Shown here piece after piece: positions 41,462-49,052 of a DNA stretch of 64,000 bases. This DNA is from Lachnospiraceae bacterium UBA3772 (lineage in GTDB: Bacteria > Bacillota > Clostridia > Lachnospirales > Lachnospiraceae). Position 1 is the first letter of the stretch. Each line of letters opens with the position of its first letter. The notes under the pieces were generated by a model. The model had not been told where the DNA came from. It searched no databases and was given only the letters and a program-made list of their open reading frames with translations. Made by a program: the position numbers and the translations under genes. The DNA lies in contig DFFQ01000207.1 of assembly GCA_002371025.1 (NCBI GenBank), forward strand, positions 1-64,000, written 5' to 3'.

Positions 41462-42640
41462 ATGACTAACAAGAAGATGACTGACAACATGAAAATTATA
41501 CTTGCATCGGGATCGCCTAGAAGAAAAGAGCTTCTTTCACAGGCGGGGCTTGATTTTTCAATTGAGATAAGTGATGTGGATGAAACTGTAGATACACAGG
41601 ATGCTGCTGAGACGGTGAAGTTGCTTTCTGAGAGAAAGGCAGAAGCTGTGGCAAAGAATCATTTTAAGAGAAATGAAGACAAGGATCAAAGCGAAGCTTC
41701 AAATGATTCTCAGGATAAAGAGAATTCTAAGGAAGAGCTTCTTATCGTTTCAGCGGATACGGTGGTTGCTTTGGATAATCATGTAATCGGAAAGCCGAAG
41801 GATGAAGAGGATGCTTTAAAGATACTTATGAGCCTTTCAGGAAAAACTCATGATGTTTATACTGGGGTTTGTTGCATAAGCATGCTGGATGGAAATGTAA
41901 CCACAAAGGATTGTTTTGTGGTAAGGACTGCAGTTACTATGTATGATTTTGGTGAAGGGGAGGCGTTGGAATATATTGCAACTGGCGAACCAATGGACAA
42001 AGCTGGAGCGTATGGAATTCAAGGAATCGGGGCAAGACTTGTGGAAAAAATCGATGGAGATTATAACAATGTTGTAGGATTCCCATTGGCTACATTTTTA
42101 AGAAGAATGGGAAAAATAGAACTGAATGGAAAGTTATATAAAGTTGAAAAACTTCTGGGAAAAGGAAAAGGCGGATATTCATTTCTTGTAAGTAAGGATG
42201 AAAAGAATTACGTATTAAAGCAGATTCACCATGAACCTTGTTCATATTATCAGTTTGGGGATAAGATACAGTCGGAACTTAATGATTATAAGAGACTTAA
42301 GGAGATTGGGATAAGGCTTCCACATATGCTGGATGTGGACGTAGAAAAGGAGAGGATTCTTAAGGAATATATCGAGGGAAGTATCATTTACGATCTGGTT
42401 TTAAATGATCAGATGAAAGATGAATATGTTCAGCAGATGAAGGACATGTGCCAGCTGCTTTATCCGGCCAAAACGAATATTGATTATTTTCCTACGAATT
42501 TTGTGGTTCAGGGAAATGAAATCTATTATATTGATTATGAATGTAATAACTATATGGAAGAGTGGAACTTCGAAAACTGGGGGATCAAATATTGGTCAAA
42601 AACCCCGGAATTAATACAGTACGTAGAGGACCATAAATAA
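41462..42640 (+). CDS. Maf-type nucleotide pyrophosphatase fused to a kinase-like domain
   Basis: A 392-residue protein. ATG 41462 follows GAGG; the conserved Maf start MKIILASGSPRRKELL is ten residues in. The Maf domain (about 10-220) also has SADTVVALDNHVIGKPKDEEDAL and GAYGIQGIGARLVEKIDGDYNNVVGFPL, with a charged insertion (about 60-90). Residues about 225-392 form a protein-kinase/phosphotransferase-like domain: GKGKGGYSFLV (glycine loop), YVLKQI (Lys), IDYFPTNFVV (catalytic loop-like) and YYIDYECN (DFG-like). Maf hydrolyses dTTP/UTP or modified NTPs. The fusion is unusual. Confidence 0.85.
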   Translation: MTNKKMTDNMKIILASGSPRRKELLSQAGLDFSIEISDVDETVDTQDAAETVKLLSERKAEAVAKNHFKRNEDKDQSEASNDSQDKENSKEELLIVSADTVVALDNHVIGKPKDEEDALKILMSLSGKTHDVYTGVCCISMLDGNVTTKDCFVVRTAVTMYDFGEGEALEYIATGEPMDKAGAYGIQGIGARLVEKIDGDYNNVVGFPLATFLRRMGKIELNGKLYKVEKLLGKGKGGYSFLVSKDEKNYVLKQIHHEPCSYYQFGDKIQSELNDYKRLKEIGIRLPHMLDVDVEKERILKEYIEGSIIYDLVLNDQMKDEYVQQMKDMCQLLYPAKTNIDYFPTNFVVQGNEIYYIDYECNNYMEEWNFENWGIKYWSKTPELIQYVEDHK

Positions 42641-42643
42641 CAG

Positions 42644-42698
42644 GTTAACATAAAAGTGGACCTAGGTCCCGGGGGCAGTGGTCCATTTTTATGTTAAC
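42644..42698 (+). repeat. palindromic repeat, forward
   Basis: GTTAAC ends; core CCTAGGTCCCGGGGGCAGTGG. It begins three bases after the TAA of the Maf-kinase gene. Confidence 0.96.
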
Positions 42699-42705
42699 TG
42701 AATGT

Positions 42706-42738
42706 TGAACATAGCTCTTGGGGAAGTGACTCATTTTA
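42706..42738 (+). repeat. decayed palindromic repeat
   Basis: GAACATAGCTCTTGGGGAAG followed by TGACTCATTTTA resembles the GAGCC-type core with several mutations, directly after an intact copy. Confidence 0.4.
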
Positions 42739-42748
42739 TGGAGGAAAT

Positions 42749-43675
42749 ATGATATATCAAAATATAGCAGGAAAGATTGATAAGGCGTCAAGTATTATTT
42801 TAGGGTGCATGAGGATGCCGGCTTTAAACAAAAATGAAGCTGCGGATCTTATCAGCCATGCATTTGACGATGGGATTAATTACTTCGACCATGCGACGAT
42901 TTATGGAGATGGCGAGGCGGAGATAAGATTCGGCGAGGCATTTAAGGATACAGATCTTAAGAGAGAAGACGTGATAATCCAGAGCAAATGTGGCCTTCAT
43001 ATCGACAGACAGGAATTTGACTGGAGTAAAGAAGACATTATAGAGAGCGTTGAGGGCAGCCTTAAGAGGCTGGATATGGATTATCTTGACGTGCTTCTTC
43101 TTCACAGGCCGGACCTTTTGTTTGATCCGGTTGAGGTGGCAGAGGCATTTGACAGGCTGGAAAAAGAGGGAAAGGTCAGATATTTCGGGGTGAGCAATGT
43201 TACTCCGGGGCAGCTCGAACTTCTTAGAAAATATGTTAAACAGCCGCTTGTTATAAATCAGCTTCAGTTTTCGTTGGATCAGACCCAGCTAATTGACGGG
43301 GGCCTTTATATGAACAATATGACTACCGATAGATCGATAGACAGAGATAACGGGGTTCTTGATTATTGCAGGTTAAATGATATTACGATCCAGGCCTGGT
43401 CTCCGCTTCAGAAGGGGATGTTTGGCGGTTGTTTTATTGGTGACCCGGAATATAAAGAATTAAATGATGTTTTAAAAAAATTAGCTGATAAATATAAAGT
43501 CAGCCCAGCGGCGGTAGCAATAGCATGGATTTTAAGGCATCCGGCTAAAATTCAGCCGATAGCCGGCACTATGAATAAAGGACATTTAAAGGATATCTGC
43601 GATGCAGCGAGCTTTAGGCTTACGCATCATGAATGGTACGAGTTGTATCTTGCATCAGGTAAGTTCCTGCCATAG
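42749..43675 (+). CDS. aldo/keto reductase
   Basis: A 308-residue NADPH-dependent (beta/alpha)8 reductase. The catalytic tetrad is visible: Asp and Tyr in YFDHATIYGDGEAEIRFGEA, Lys in VIIQSKCGL, and His in LDVLLLHRPD. Cofactor-site segments FGVSNVTPGQL and QPIAGTMN follow, and the general layout is YdhF-like. Ribosome site TGGAGG precedes ATG 42749. Substrate unknown. Confidence 0.93.
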   Translation: MIYQNIAGKIDKASSIILGCMRMPALNKNEAADLISHAFDDGINYFDHATIYGDGEAEIRFGEAFKDTDLKREDVIIQSKCGLHIDRQEFDWSKEDIIESVEGSLKRLDMDYLDVLLLHRPDLLFDPVEVAEAFDRLEKEGKVRYFGVSNVTPGQLELLRKYVKQPLVINQLQFSLDQTQLIDGGLYMNNMTTDRSIDRDNGVLDYCRLNDITIQAWSPLQKGMFGGCFIGDPEYKELNDVLKKLADKYKVSPAAVAIAWILRHPAKIQPIAGTMNKGHLKDICDAASFRLTHHEWYELYLASGKFLP

Positions 43676-43685
43676 TATTTTGTTG

Positions 43686-43735
43686 GTTAACATAAAAGTG
43701 GACCATGGTCCCGGGGGCAGTGGTCCATTTTTTTA
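43686..43735 (+). repeat. palindromic repeat, forward, right end degenerate
   Basis: GTTAAC left end, core CCATGGTCCCGGGGGCAGTGG; the right arm ends TCCATTTTTTTAG without GTTAAC. Confidence 0.92.
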
Positions 43736-43797
43736 GAAAATAGAGGAAATGCAATAGTATTGTCACTTGTTTAATAAATTAATAGAAAGGAAAACTT

Positions 43798-44508
43798 ATG
43801 GATAAAAATTATAAGGAATCATTAAATTTTTGGAATCAGGCCTTTAATATGTCTGATGAAGAGAAAGAAAAATTTTTAAATGGAATCGACCCCGACAATG
43901 ATTGGAAAGATCTTGCTTCATGTGAAAAACTTAAGAATGTGCTGGTAAATCAGCTGGCTTCACAGAAAAATGTTTTAGATTATGGCTGTGGAGAAGGCTG
44001 GGCAGGTATTATTTTAAATAAATCAGGATGTGAAAATGTTACCTCGGTGGATGTGGTGGAAAATGCCATTTTACTTGCAGATCTGATGAAAAATGCCTTT
44101 AAGATTGAGAAGGGTATGGAGACAAAATGCATTTCCGTGGATTGGCTAAAGGATGTGCAGGATGATCTTTATGATGGGATTTTTTGCAGCAATGTGATCG
44201 ACGTCCTTCCGGAAAATGTTGCTGAGGGGATTCTTGAAAACTTTGCAAGGATAGCTGCATTTGGTGCAAAGATTGTTATTGCAATGAATTATTACGTGGC
44301 ACCGGTAAATAATCCAGAGAAAAAAATTGAGTTTAGAAATGGAAATGAGCTCTATATGGGGGGCGTTCTTCGTATGGTTTCAAGGACAGACGAAGAGTGG
44401 ACGGAGATATTCGGCAAGTATTTTGATATCGAGAAGATAGAATACTTCGCATGGCCGGGTGAAAAAGAAGAAAAAAGAAGAATCTTCATAATGAAAAAAA
44501 AGAATTAG
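43798..44508 (+). CDS. class I SAM-dependent methyltransferase
   Basis: A 236-residue protein with motif I LDYGCGEGWAG (about 61-71), an acidic motif-II region SVDVVENAI, and a motif-IV-like GIFCSNVIDVLPENVAEGI. AGAAAGGAAAA precedes ATG 43798. Substrate unknown. Its TAG stop (44506-44508) shares its last base with the next palindromic repeat. Confidence 0.87.
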   Translation: MDKNYKESLNFWNQAFNMSDEEKEKFLNGIDPDNDWKDLASCEKLKNVLVNQLASQKNVLDYGCGEGWAGIILNKSGCENVTSVDVVENAILLADLMKNAFKIEKGMETKCISVDWLKDVQDDLYDGIFCSNVIDVLPENVAEGILENFARIAAFGAKIVIAMNYYVAPVNNPEKKIEFRNGNELYMGGVLRMVSRTDEEWTEIFGKYFDIEKIEYFAWPGEKEEKRRIFIMKKKN

Positions 44509-44562
44509 TTAACATAAAAATGGACCATAGTCCCGGGGGCAGTGGTCCATTTTTATGTTAAC
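44508..44562 (+). repeat. palindromic repeat, forward; shares stop-codon base; adjacent to the RAYT gene
   Basis: GTTAAC ends and core CCATAGTCCCGGGGGCAGTGG. It lies 74 bases beyond the 3' end of the minus-strand transposase gene and is the last forward copy of an eleven-copy run. Confidence 0.96.
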
Positions 44563-44606
44563 TGAAAATGAACGTGATTCCCCAGGACCGAGGGGCATTT
44601 TGACTA
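44563..44606 (+). repeat. possible decayed palindromic repeat next to the RAYT gene
   Basis: GAAAATGAACGTGATTCCCC followed by AGGACCGAGGGGCATTTTG keeps only general spacing of the arms. Weak. Confidence 0.3.
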
Positions 44607-44636
44607 GAAAAAATTTCATGATGGTTTGCTTTTAAA

Positions 44637-45422
44637 TTACTTGTCAGCTGCCGAGGAAGAACAGATTCGTTTCACGGTTGTTGTTGAAACTGCCATAACT
44701 CGGGAAATCTGTTTTACAGTCAGTCCTTTTTTCTTTAGCATTCGAATATTATTATTTCGTGTAACTTTCGGAAGAGCAGCAGTGGCGGAAACGGATGGAA
44801 GGCCGGTAACTTCTTTAAAAATCCTAAGAGCATCTTCATCAGTCATAAAATTTCTTTTTTTCTCAAAAATAGGAAATGATATTTCGTTAGTAATGTTAAA
44901 ATTATGAGCGAAGAAACGGTGCAGAGTTTCTTTGCTGCCGAAAAGGTTAATGGCATAAGTAACATTTACAAGGGGATTCTTGGCGCCATAATAAGCATTA
45001 AAACTGCTCCAGCGGTACTCAGAAGGCGCAAGGCAGACACCGGCTTTGATTGGATTGTTATGAATATAGATCAGTGTATATAGAAAATAGTGCTCAGATT
45101 CCACAACGAAACTGCTGTATCTTTCCTGAAAGAGCGAACCGGATCGTTCATATTTTTTGTTGTACCATTGGACAAACTTTGAGCCAAGGCTCTGGAAGAA
45201 TAAAGATATGTTGTTTAGATCGGAACGAAGCATAAAATGGACGTGAGTATCCATTACACAATAGGCTAATATATCAATACCATATTTTTCCTTACTAATC
45301 GATAAGGTTGAAAGAAATTTGAGATAGTCGGAGTTCTCTTCAAAAATGATACGATGATTAATAGAACGAAGTATGATATGATATATGCCAGTAGAACTAG
45401 TACGTCTATTTTTTCTTGGCAT
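44637..45422 (-). CDS. REP-associated tyrosine transposase-like (Y1/IS200-type HUH) protein
   Basis: A 261-residue protein beginning PRKNRRTSSTGIYHIILRSIN, with the HUH metal motif MDTHVHFML (about 81-89), WYNKKYERSGSLFQERYSS (candidate catalytic tyrosines) and LIYIHNNPIKAGVC. This is the signature of RAYT/TnpA-REP proteins, which nick single-stranded palindromic DNA. A C-terminal helix-turn-helix (LTVKQISRVMAVSTTTVKRI) is appended. AAAGGAG precedes the start. The gene is intact, single-copy here and has no insertion-sequence ends. A palindromic repeat lies beyond its 3' end, and the repeat orientation flips across this locus. Confidence 0.9.
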   Translation of the reverse strand: MPRKNRRTSSTGIYHIILRSINHRIIFEENSDYLKFLSTLSISKEKYGIDILAYCVMDTHVHFMLRSDLNNISLFFQSLGSKFVQWYNKKYERSGSLFQERYSSFVVESEHYFLYTLIYIHNNPIKAGVCLAPSEYRWSSFNAYYGAKNPLVNVTYAINLFGSKETLHRFFAHNFNITNEISFPIFEKKRNFMTDEDALRIFKEVTGLPSVSATAALPKVTRNNNIRMLKKKGLTVKQISRVMAVSTTTVKRICSSSAADK

Positions 45423-45460
45423 ATTTACTCCTTTGAAAGAATTTTATAGAATTGTTAACA

Positions 45461-45495
45461 GTAAGTTGATTATATTATCAATTTTGGAAACTTAC
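45461..45495. other. imperfect palindrome upstream of the RAYT gene
   Basis: GTAAGTTGAT...ATCAA and AAACTTAC form a stem just upstream of the transposase start. Its sequence is unrelated to the dispersed family; it could be an operator or a transposase recognition hairpin. Confidence 0.35.
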
Positions 45496-45628
45496 AATAT
45501 GGGAAATGAGTTCCGTGCTTATGATAGAGAAAAAGAATCTGTGCCAATGGTATAGAGAATAAGTTTTGTAGTAAAGGGATGTAATGTGCCGAGAAGATAC
45601 ATTTTACATGGGTTAAAAGGAGGGGCAA

Positions 45629-46102
45629 ATGAAATTTGGCTGGATAAATTTTGTTGGGGCGGTAATCGTGCTTCTTATGCTGGTGCCGAATATTATTTAC
45701 GCAGTAAAAAATAAAGATGAGAAGAACCGTTGCACAAATCGTTTTATGAATATTATAGAGCAGATCGGAAGATATGGTTGTATGGTGCTGATGTGGATGC
45801 CGCTTCTTATCTGGAAGTTTGGATTTAAAAGCGTATTTGAAATGGTTCTTTATGTGATAGGTAACCTGCTTCTTCTTATTGCATATTATATTGGATTTGC
45901 AATTTATATGAAAAAGAAGCGCACGGGGCTTGCAGATAATATGGGAAAAAAGAACGTGGGGCTTGCAATGACACTGGCTATAATCCCAAGTTTCATTTTT
46001 ATATTTAGTGGTGTGTTACTTAGACACTGGCTGCTGCTGGGATTTGCGGTTGTTTTTGCCATAGGACATATATATGTAACCTGGCAGAACACAAGAAACT
46101 AG
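45629..46102 (+). CDS. hypothetical membrane protein
   Basis: A 157-residue protein with four to five hydrophobic segments (about 3-25, 43-62, 70-93, 110-130 and 133-152). AAAAGGAGGGG precedes ATG 45629. No family was recognised. Its TAG stop (46100-46102) shares its last base with a palindromic repeat. Confidence 0.65.
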   Translation: MKFGWINFVGAVIVLLMLVPNIIYAVKNKDEKNRCTNRFMNIIEQIGRYGCMVLMWMPLLIWKFGFKSVFEMVLYVIGNLLLLIAYYIGFAIYMKKKRTGLADNMGKKNVGLAMTLAIIPSFIFIFSGVLLRHWLLLGFAVVFAIGHIYVTWQNTRN

Positions 46103-46156
46103 TTAACATAAAAATGGACCATAGCCCCCGGGACCTAGGTCCATTTTTATGTTAAC
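46102..46156 (-). repeat. palindromic repeat, reverse; shares stop-codon base
   Basis: GTTAAC ends, core CCATAGCCCCCGGGACCTAGG. First of six consecutive reverse copies to the right of the RAYT gene. Confidence 0.96.
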
Positions 46157-46170
46157 CAATATTGGGAAAT

Positions 46171-47133
46171 TTAAACTACAATACGTCCTAATTCCTTTAG
46201 CATAGTCATGTCTTCTTTTATTGTGGCGCCGGATGTGGTCAGCATATTTCCGGTGATAGAAGCAGAGGCGCCGCAGGAAAATGCCTTCTTTCCATTGTCT
46301 TTCATAAGGATTCTTCCGCCTGCGAGACGAATGTCTGCATCAGGATTAATGAAACGGTAAATCGCAATGCAGCGGAGGATATCATTTTCACTGATCCTCT
46401 CAATATTTTCAAATGGCGTTCCTGGGATTGGAACAAGAGTATTAACGGGGATTGATTTAATCTGAAGGGCTCTTAATTCAAAAGCCATGTCAATTCGGTC
46501 CATCCAGCTTTCTCCCATGCCAATGATACCGCCGGAGCAGACATTTAGCCCTGCGGCTTTTGCACGTTTTATATTTTCGATTTTTTCATCGTAGCTATGG
46601 GTGCTGCAGACCTTTTCAAAATAATTCCTTGAAGATTCAAGGTTGCAATGAATGTACTTTACGCCTGCATTTTTAAGGCGGATAAACTGCTCACTAGAAA
46701 GAAAACCAAGGGAGCAGCATAGATTTATGTCAACTTCGCGATTCATGTTTTCATAGATAGAAATGATTCTTTCAAAGTCAGCAGCAGACGGGCAGCGGCC
46801 AGAATTTACCATGGCAAATCGCTTAACACCGGCGTTGGCGTTCGCTTTGGCAGCGGCGATCACGGTCTCGTCAGGAAGAAGAGAATGAATGTCGCAGTTA
46901 CATTTGTTATGGCCAGACTGGGCGCAGAATTTGCAATCTTCACTGCAGCGGCCCTCAATACCACTGATAATGGAGCAAAGGTTTACATTATCTGCCATAA
47001 ATGCAGCGCGGATCTTGTCTGCTTCCTGGCAAAGTGTATCTAAATCAGCGTCGAGAAGAAGGAGAGCAGTTTCTTTATCAATCAGCTTTCCGTTAATTAT
47101 ATCAGTGCTTAAAGCTTTTAAATCTATGTTCAT
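46171..47133 (-). CDS. bioB: biotin synthase
   Basis: A 320-residue radical-SAM enzyme inserting sulfur into dethiobiotin. The start is set at 47133 because GAGGT lies just upstream on the minus strand; a longer start at 47169 is possible. Cluster motif GRCSEDCKFCAQS (the CxxxCxxC ligands), plus VNSGRCPSAAD, CCSLGFLS, YIHCNLESS, CSGGIIGMGES and LVPIPGTPFE. No other biotin gene is adjacent, implying scavenging of a precursor or dispersed genes. A BirA-like inverted repeat lies upstream. Confidence 0.93.
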   Translation of the reverse strand: MNIDLKALSTDIINGKLIDKETALLLLDADLDTLCQEADKIRAAFMADNVNLCSIISGIEGRCSEDCKFCAQSGHNKCNCDIHSLLPDETVIAAAKANANAGVKRFAMVNSGRCPSAADFERIISIYENMNREVDINLCCSLGFLSSEQFIRLKNAGVKYIHCNLESSRNYFEKVCSTHSYDEKIENIKRAKAAGLNVCSGGIIGMGESWMDRIDMAFELRALQIKSIPVNTLVPIPGTPFENIERISENDILRCIAIYRFINPDADIRLAGGRILMKDNGKKAFSCGASASITGNMLTTSGATIKEDMTMLKELGRIVV

Positions 47134-47201
47134 GGTTTTTACCTCTTTTTCCGTATTTTGATTTTTCATTCCGATTTAAATTTTAATAATAAAAATCTGT
47201 T

Positions 47202-47231
47202 TGTCAACCAATTCTTTTGAATCAGTTGACA
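47202..47231 (-). promoter_or_regulatory. candidate BirA operator / bioB promoter
   Basis: TGTCAAC (47202-47208) and GTTGACA (47225-47231) are perfect 7-bp arms 16 bases apart, resembling the BirA operator layout of Firmicutes. On the minus strand the left arm supplies a TTGACA -35 with a TAAAAT -10 about 16 bases further on. Confidence 0.5.
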
Positions 47232-47259
47232 GTATTTGGCTAACTACTAACTATCTTTG

Positions 47260-47307
47260 GTTGACATAAAAATGGACCATAGCCTCCGGGACCTAGGTCC
47301 ACTTTTA
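47260..47307 (-). repeat. palindromic repeat, reverse, right end truncated
   Basis: GTTGAC left end, core CCATAGCCTCCGGGACCTAGG; the right arm stops at TCCACTTTTA. Confidence 0.9.
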
Positions 47308-47379
47308 AATTATGAGAATATGTATTATACTGTTTAAGTATGATTTTTAATTCATGATTTATGCTTGGGAGGTAAAAAC

Positions 47380-48279
47380 GTGAAGGGAAAGGTTAAGATT
47401 GAATTTATTATTGTAATTTGTCTGTGGATCATTTTTGTTGCGGCCGTGGCATATGCAATCTACGTTAAGATTTCTACCCAAAAAAAGATGGTTTCATATA
47501 TTCAAACTAAAGAAGAAGTTTATAACATGGAATGTGGAATCATTTTTAACTCTAAGACTTTTAGAACTTCTGAAAATGCAATTATCACATACGATTTTGA
47601 TGATCCGGAATATCAGGAACTGCGCGAAAAATATGAGCTTATAGATCTCGCCGGGAATGGCTCTGAGTTCGATAAAGCAGTTAATCTTATGGATCATTTT
47701 TCAAATAAAATGAAGCATGACGGGAATTTTGCTGATTATACGAAGGACATGAATGCCCTGTATCTGCTTGATTTTGCGCTGGGGGAGACGAAACATGGAA
47801 TTCATTGCCGCGCCAAGGCTCAGATAATGAATGAAGAGTATCTGGCACTTGGGATTTACTCAAGAAAAATGTGGATAAATCCATTTTCAGTTTATGATGG
47901 CGAATGCCACGTGGTAAATGAAATCTGGGACAGCAATTATAAGAAATGGATCATGCTGGACACGACTAACGATATTTATTGGATCGGCGAGGAAAAAGTT
48001 CCTTTGTCCGCTCTTGAAGTAAGACAGAAGTTTGCAGATCAGGAATTTGTAACTCCGGTAATGCCTGGTGAGGGCACAGAGGACCTTGATGCATTACGGG
48101 AAAAGCATATGGATCTTATTCTATATACGGCAAAGAATATGGCATATTTTCAATATTTTTTAAATTATGGAGTAGGAGAAGACGATATAATTTATTCGCT
48201 TTTGCCTGAAACTATGGAACCAGTGGATAGCTGTCTTATTTCTGAAGATACAGTTAAGGCACCACCAGTTGCAGAGTAA
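47380..48279 (+). CDS. membrane-anchored transglutaminase-like protein
   Basis: A 299-residue protein; GTG 47380 lies six bases after GGGAGGT, so TTG 47365 is rejected. Residues about 5-28 form an N-terminal membrane anchor (IIVICLWIIFVAAVAYAIYV). The extracytoplasmic domain has the transglutaminase-like Cys-His-Asp order: GIHCRAKAQIMNEEYLALG, GECHVVNEIWD, and WIMLDTTND. Likely a peptidase or cross-linking enzyme of the cell envelope; substrate unknown. Confidence 0.75.
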   Translation: MKGKVKIEFIIVICLWIIFVAAVAYAIYVKISTQKKMVSYIQTKEEVYNMECGIIFNSKTFRTSENAIITYDFDDPEYQELREKYELIDLAGNGSEFDKAVNLMDHFSNKMKHDGNFADYTKDMNALYLLDFALGETKHGIHCRAKAQIMNEEYLALGIYSRKMWINPFSVYDGECHVVNEIWDSNYKKWIMLDTTNDIYWIGEEKVPLSALEVRQKFADQEFVTPVMPGEGTEDLDALREKHMDLILYTAKNMAYFQYFLNYGVGEDDIIYSLLPETMEPVDSCLISEDTVKAPPVAE

Positions 48280-48283
48280 TCGT

Positions 48284-48339
48284 GATGACATAAAAATGGA
48301 CCACTGCCCACCGGGACTATGGCTCATTTTTATGTTAAC
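48284..48339 (-). repeat. palindromic repeat, reverse
   Basis: Left end GATGAC, core CCACTGCCCACCGGGACTATGG with one extra base, right arm GCTCATTTTTATGTTAAC. Confidence 0.93.
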
Positions 48340-48374
48340 TATGTGGAGGATTATGGAAATAATTACATGTTTAA

Positions 48375-49046
48375 ATGATAAAAATTCAAATGACATTCTT
48401 AGAACCATGCTGCAGGATGTGCTTTGCGTTATCGGAGGCGGCGGTTTCATTTTCACAAAATGGATCTGTGGATCTTACTTTAATGCTGCCGGATGGGGCA
48501 AAGATCCATTTTAAAGCAGCTGGAAATGAATTGTCCCAAGTTAACAACGATCAAGCCGAAAATCCTGGCATGGCATGCAACTCTTCCGTAGAAAATGCCA
48601 TGGCACAGATTAAGCAATTCCTTGCAAAAAATCCAGATATAGGACAACTGTCAGCAAAAAAGCAAAAAAACATTTATGATAGAGAGAAAAAAAGAAAAAT
48701 GCCGAAATTTATGGAAAGATATCCTGTGTTTGGATTAGCGGCATTTATCGCAGCGGTTGTTATCGTGCTTTTATCGATTAGAGGCTGGGAGGCGTATAAG
48801 GTTTACTATGAATATACGGTGGACGGCGTAACCCAGAGTTATATAAAGAGAAACCAGACTTATCCATTTTCAACCACTACCCATTATTTTTACAGGGATG
48901 AAAATGGAACCGCCGTGGAAGCCCACTTCATTACTACTTTGGGGATGATTACTTCAGGTGGACTTGTGATCCTTTGTATTTTAGTTGGTTTCGCGGACAT
49001 TATCCAGTGTAAGAAGAGAAGAAAAAAACTGAAAGAGTTAAAATAG
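48375..49046 (+). CDS. hypothetical protein with C-terminal membrane segments; start or frame uncertain
   Basis: A 223-residue open frame. Residues about 115-140 and 190-212 are membrane segments with an extracytoplasmic loop between them; the first 100 residues are soluble (SVDLTLMLPDGAKIHFKAAG). ATG 48375 has no ribosome site. A strong TGGAGG at 48344-48349 instead serves ATG 48353 in a different frame, whose product MEIITCLNDKNSNDILRTML runs only 53 codons. A frameshift joining the two frames near 48410-48440 would give one sensible gene. It ends 6 bases before the COG3581-like gene. Confidence 0.55.
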   Translation: MIKIQMTFLEPCCRMCFALSEAAVSFSQNGSVDLTLMLPDGAKIHFKAAGNELSQVNNDQAENPGMACNSSVENAMAQIKQFLAKNPDIGQLSAKKQKNIYDREKKRKMPKFMERYPVFGLAAFIAAVVIVLLSIRGWEAYKVYYEYTVDGVTQSYIKRNQTYPFSTTTHYFYRDENGTAVEAHFITTLGMITSGGLVILCILVGFADIIQCKKRRKKLKELK

Positions 49047-49052
49047 GTTAAT

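Noticed and set aside
44637-45422. A complete IS200/IS605 insertion sequence
   Set aside because: No accessory tnpB, no defined left and right ends next to the gene; a single domesticated-type transposase fits better.
48269-48352. Coding extension upstream of ATG 48353
   Set aside because: It would translate through a palindromic repeat; the ribosome site lies at 48344-48349.
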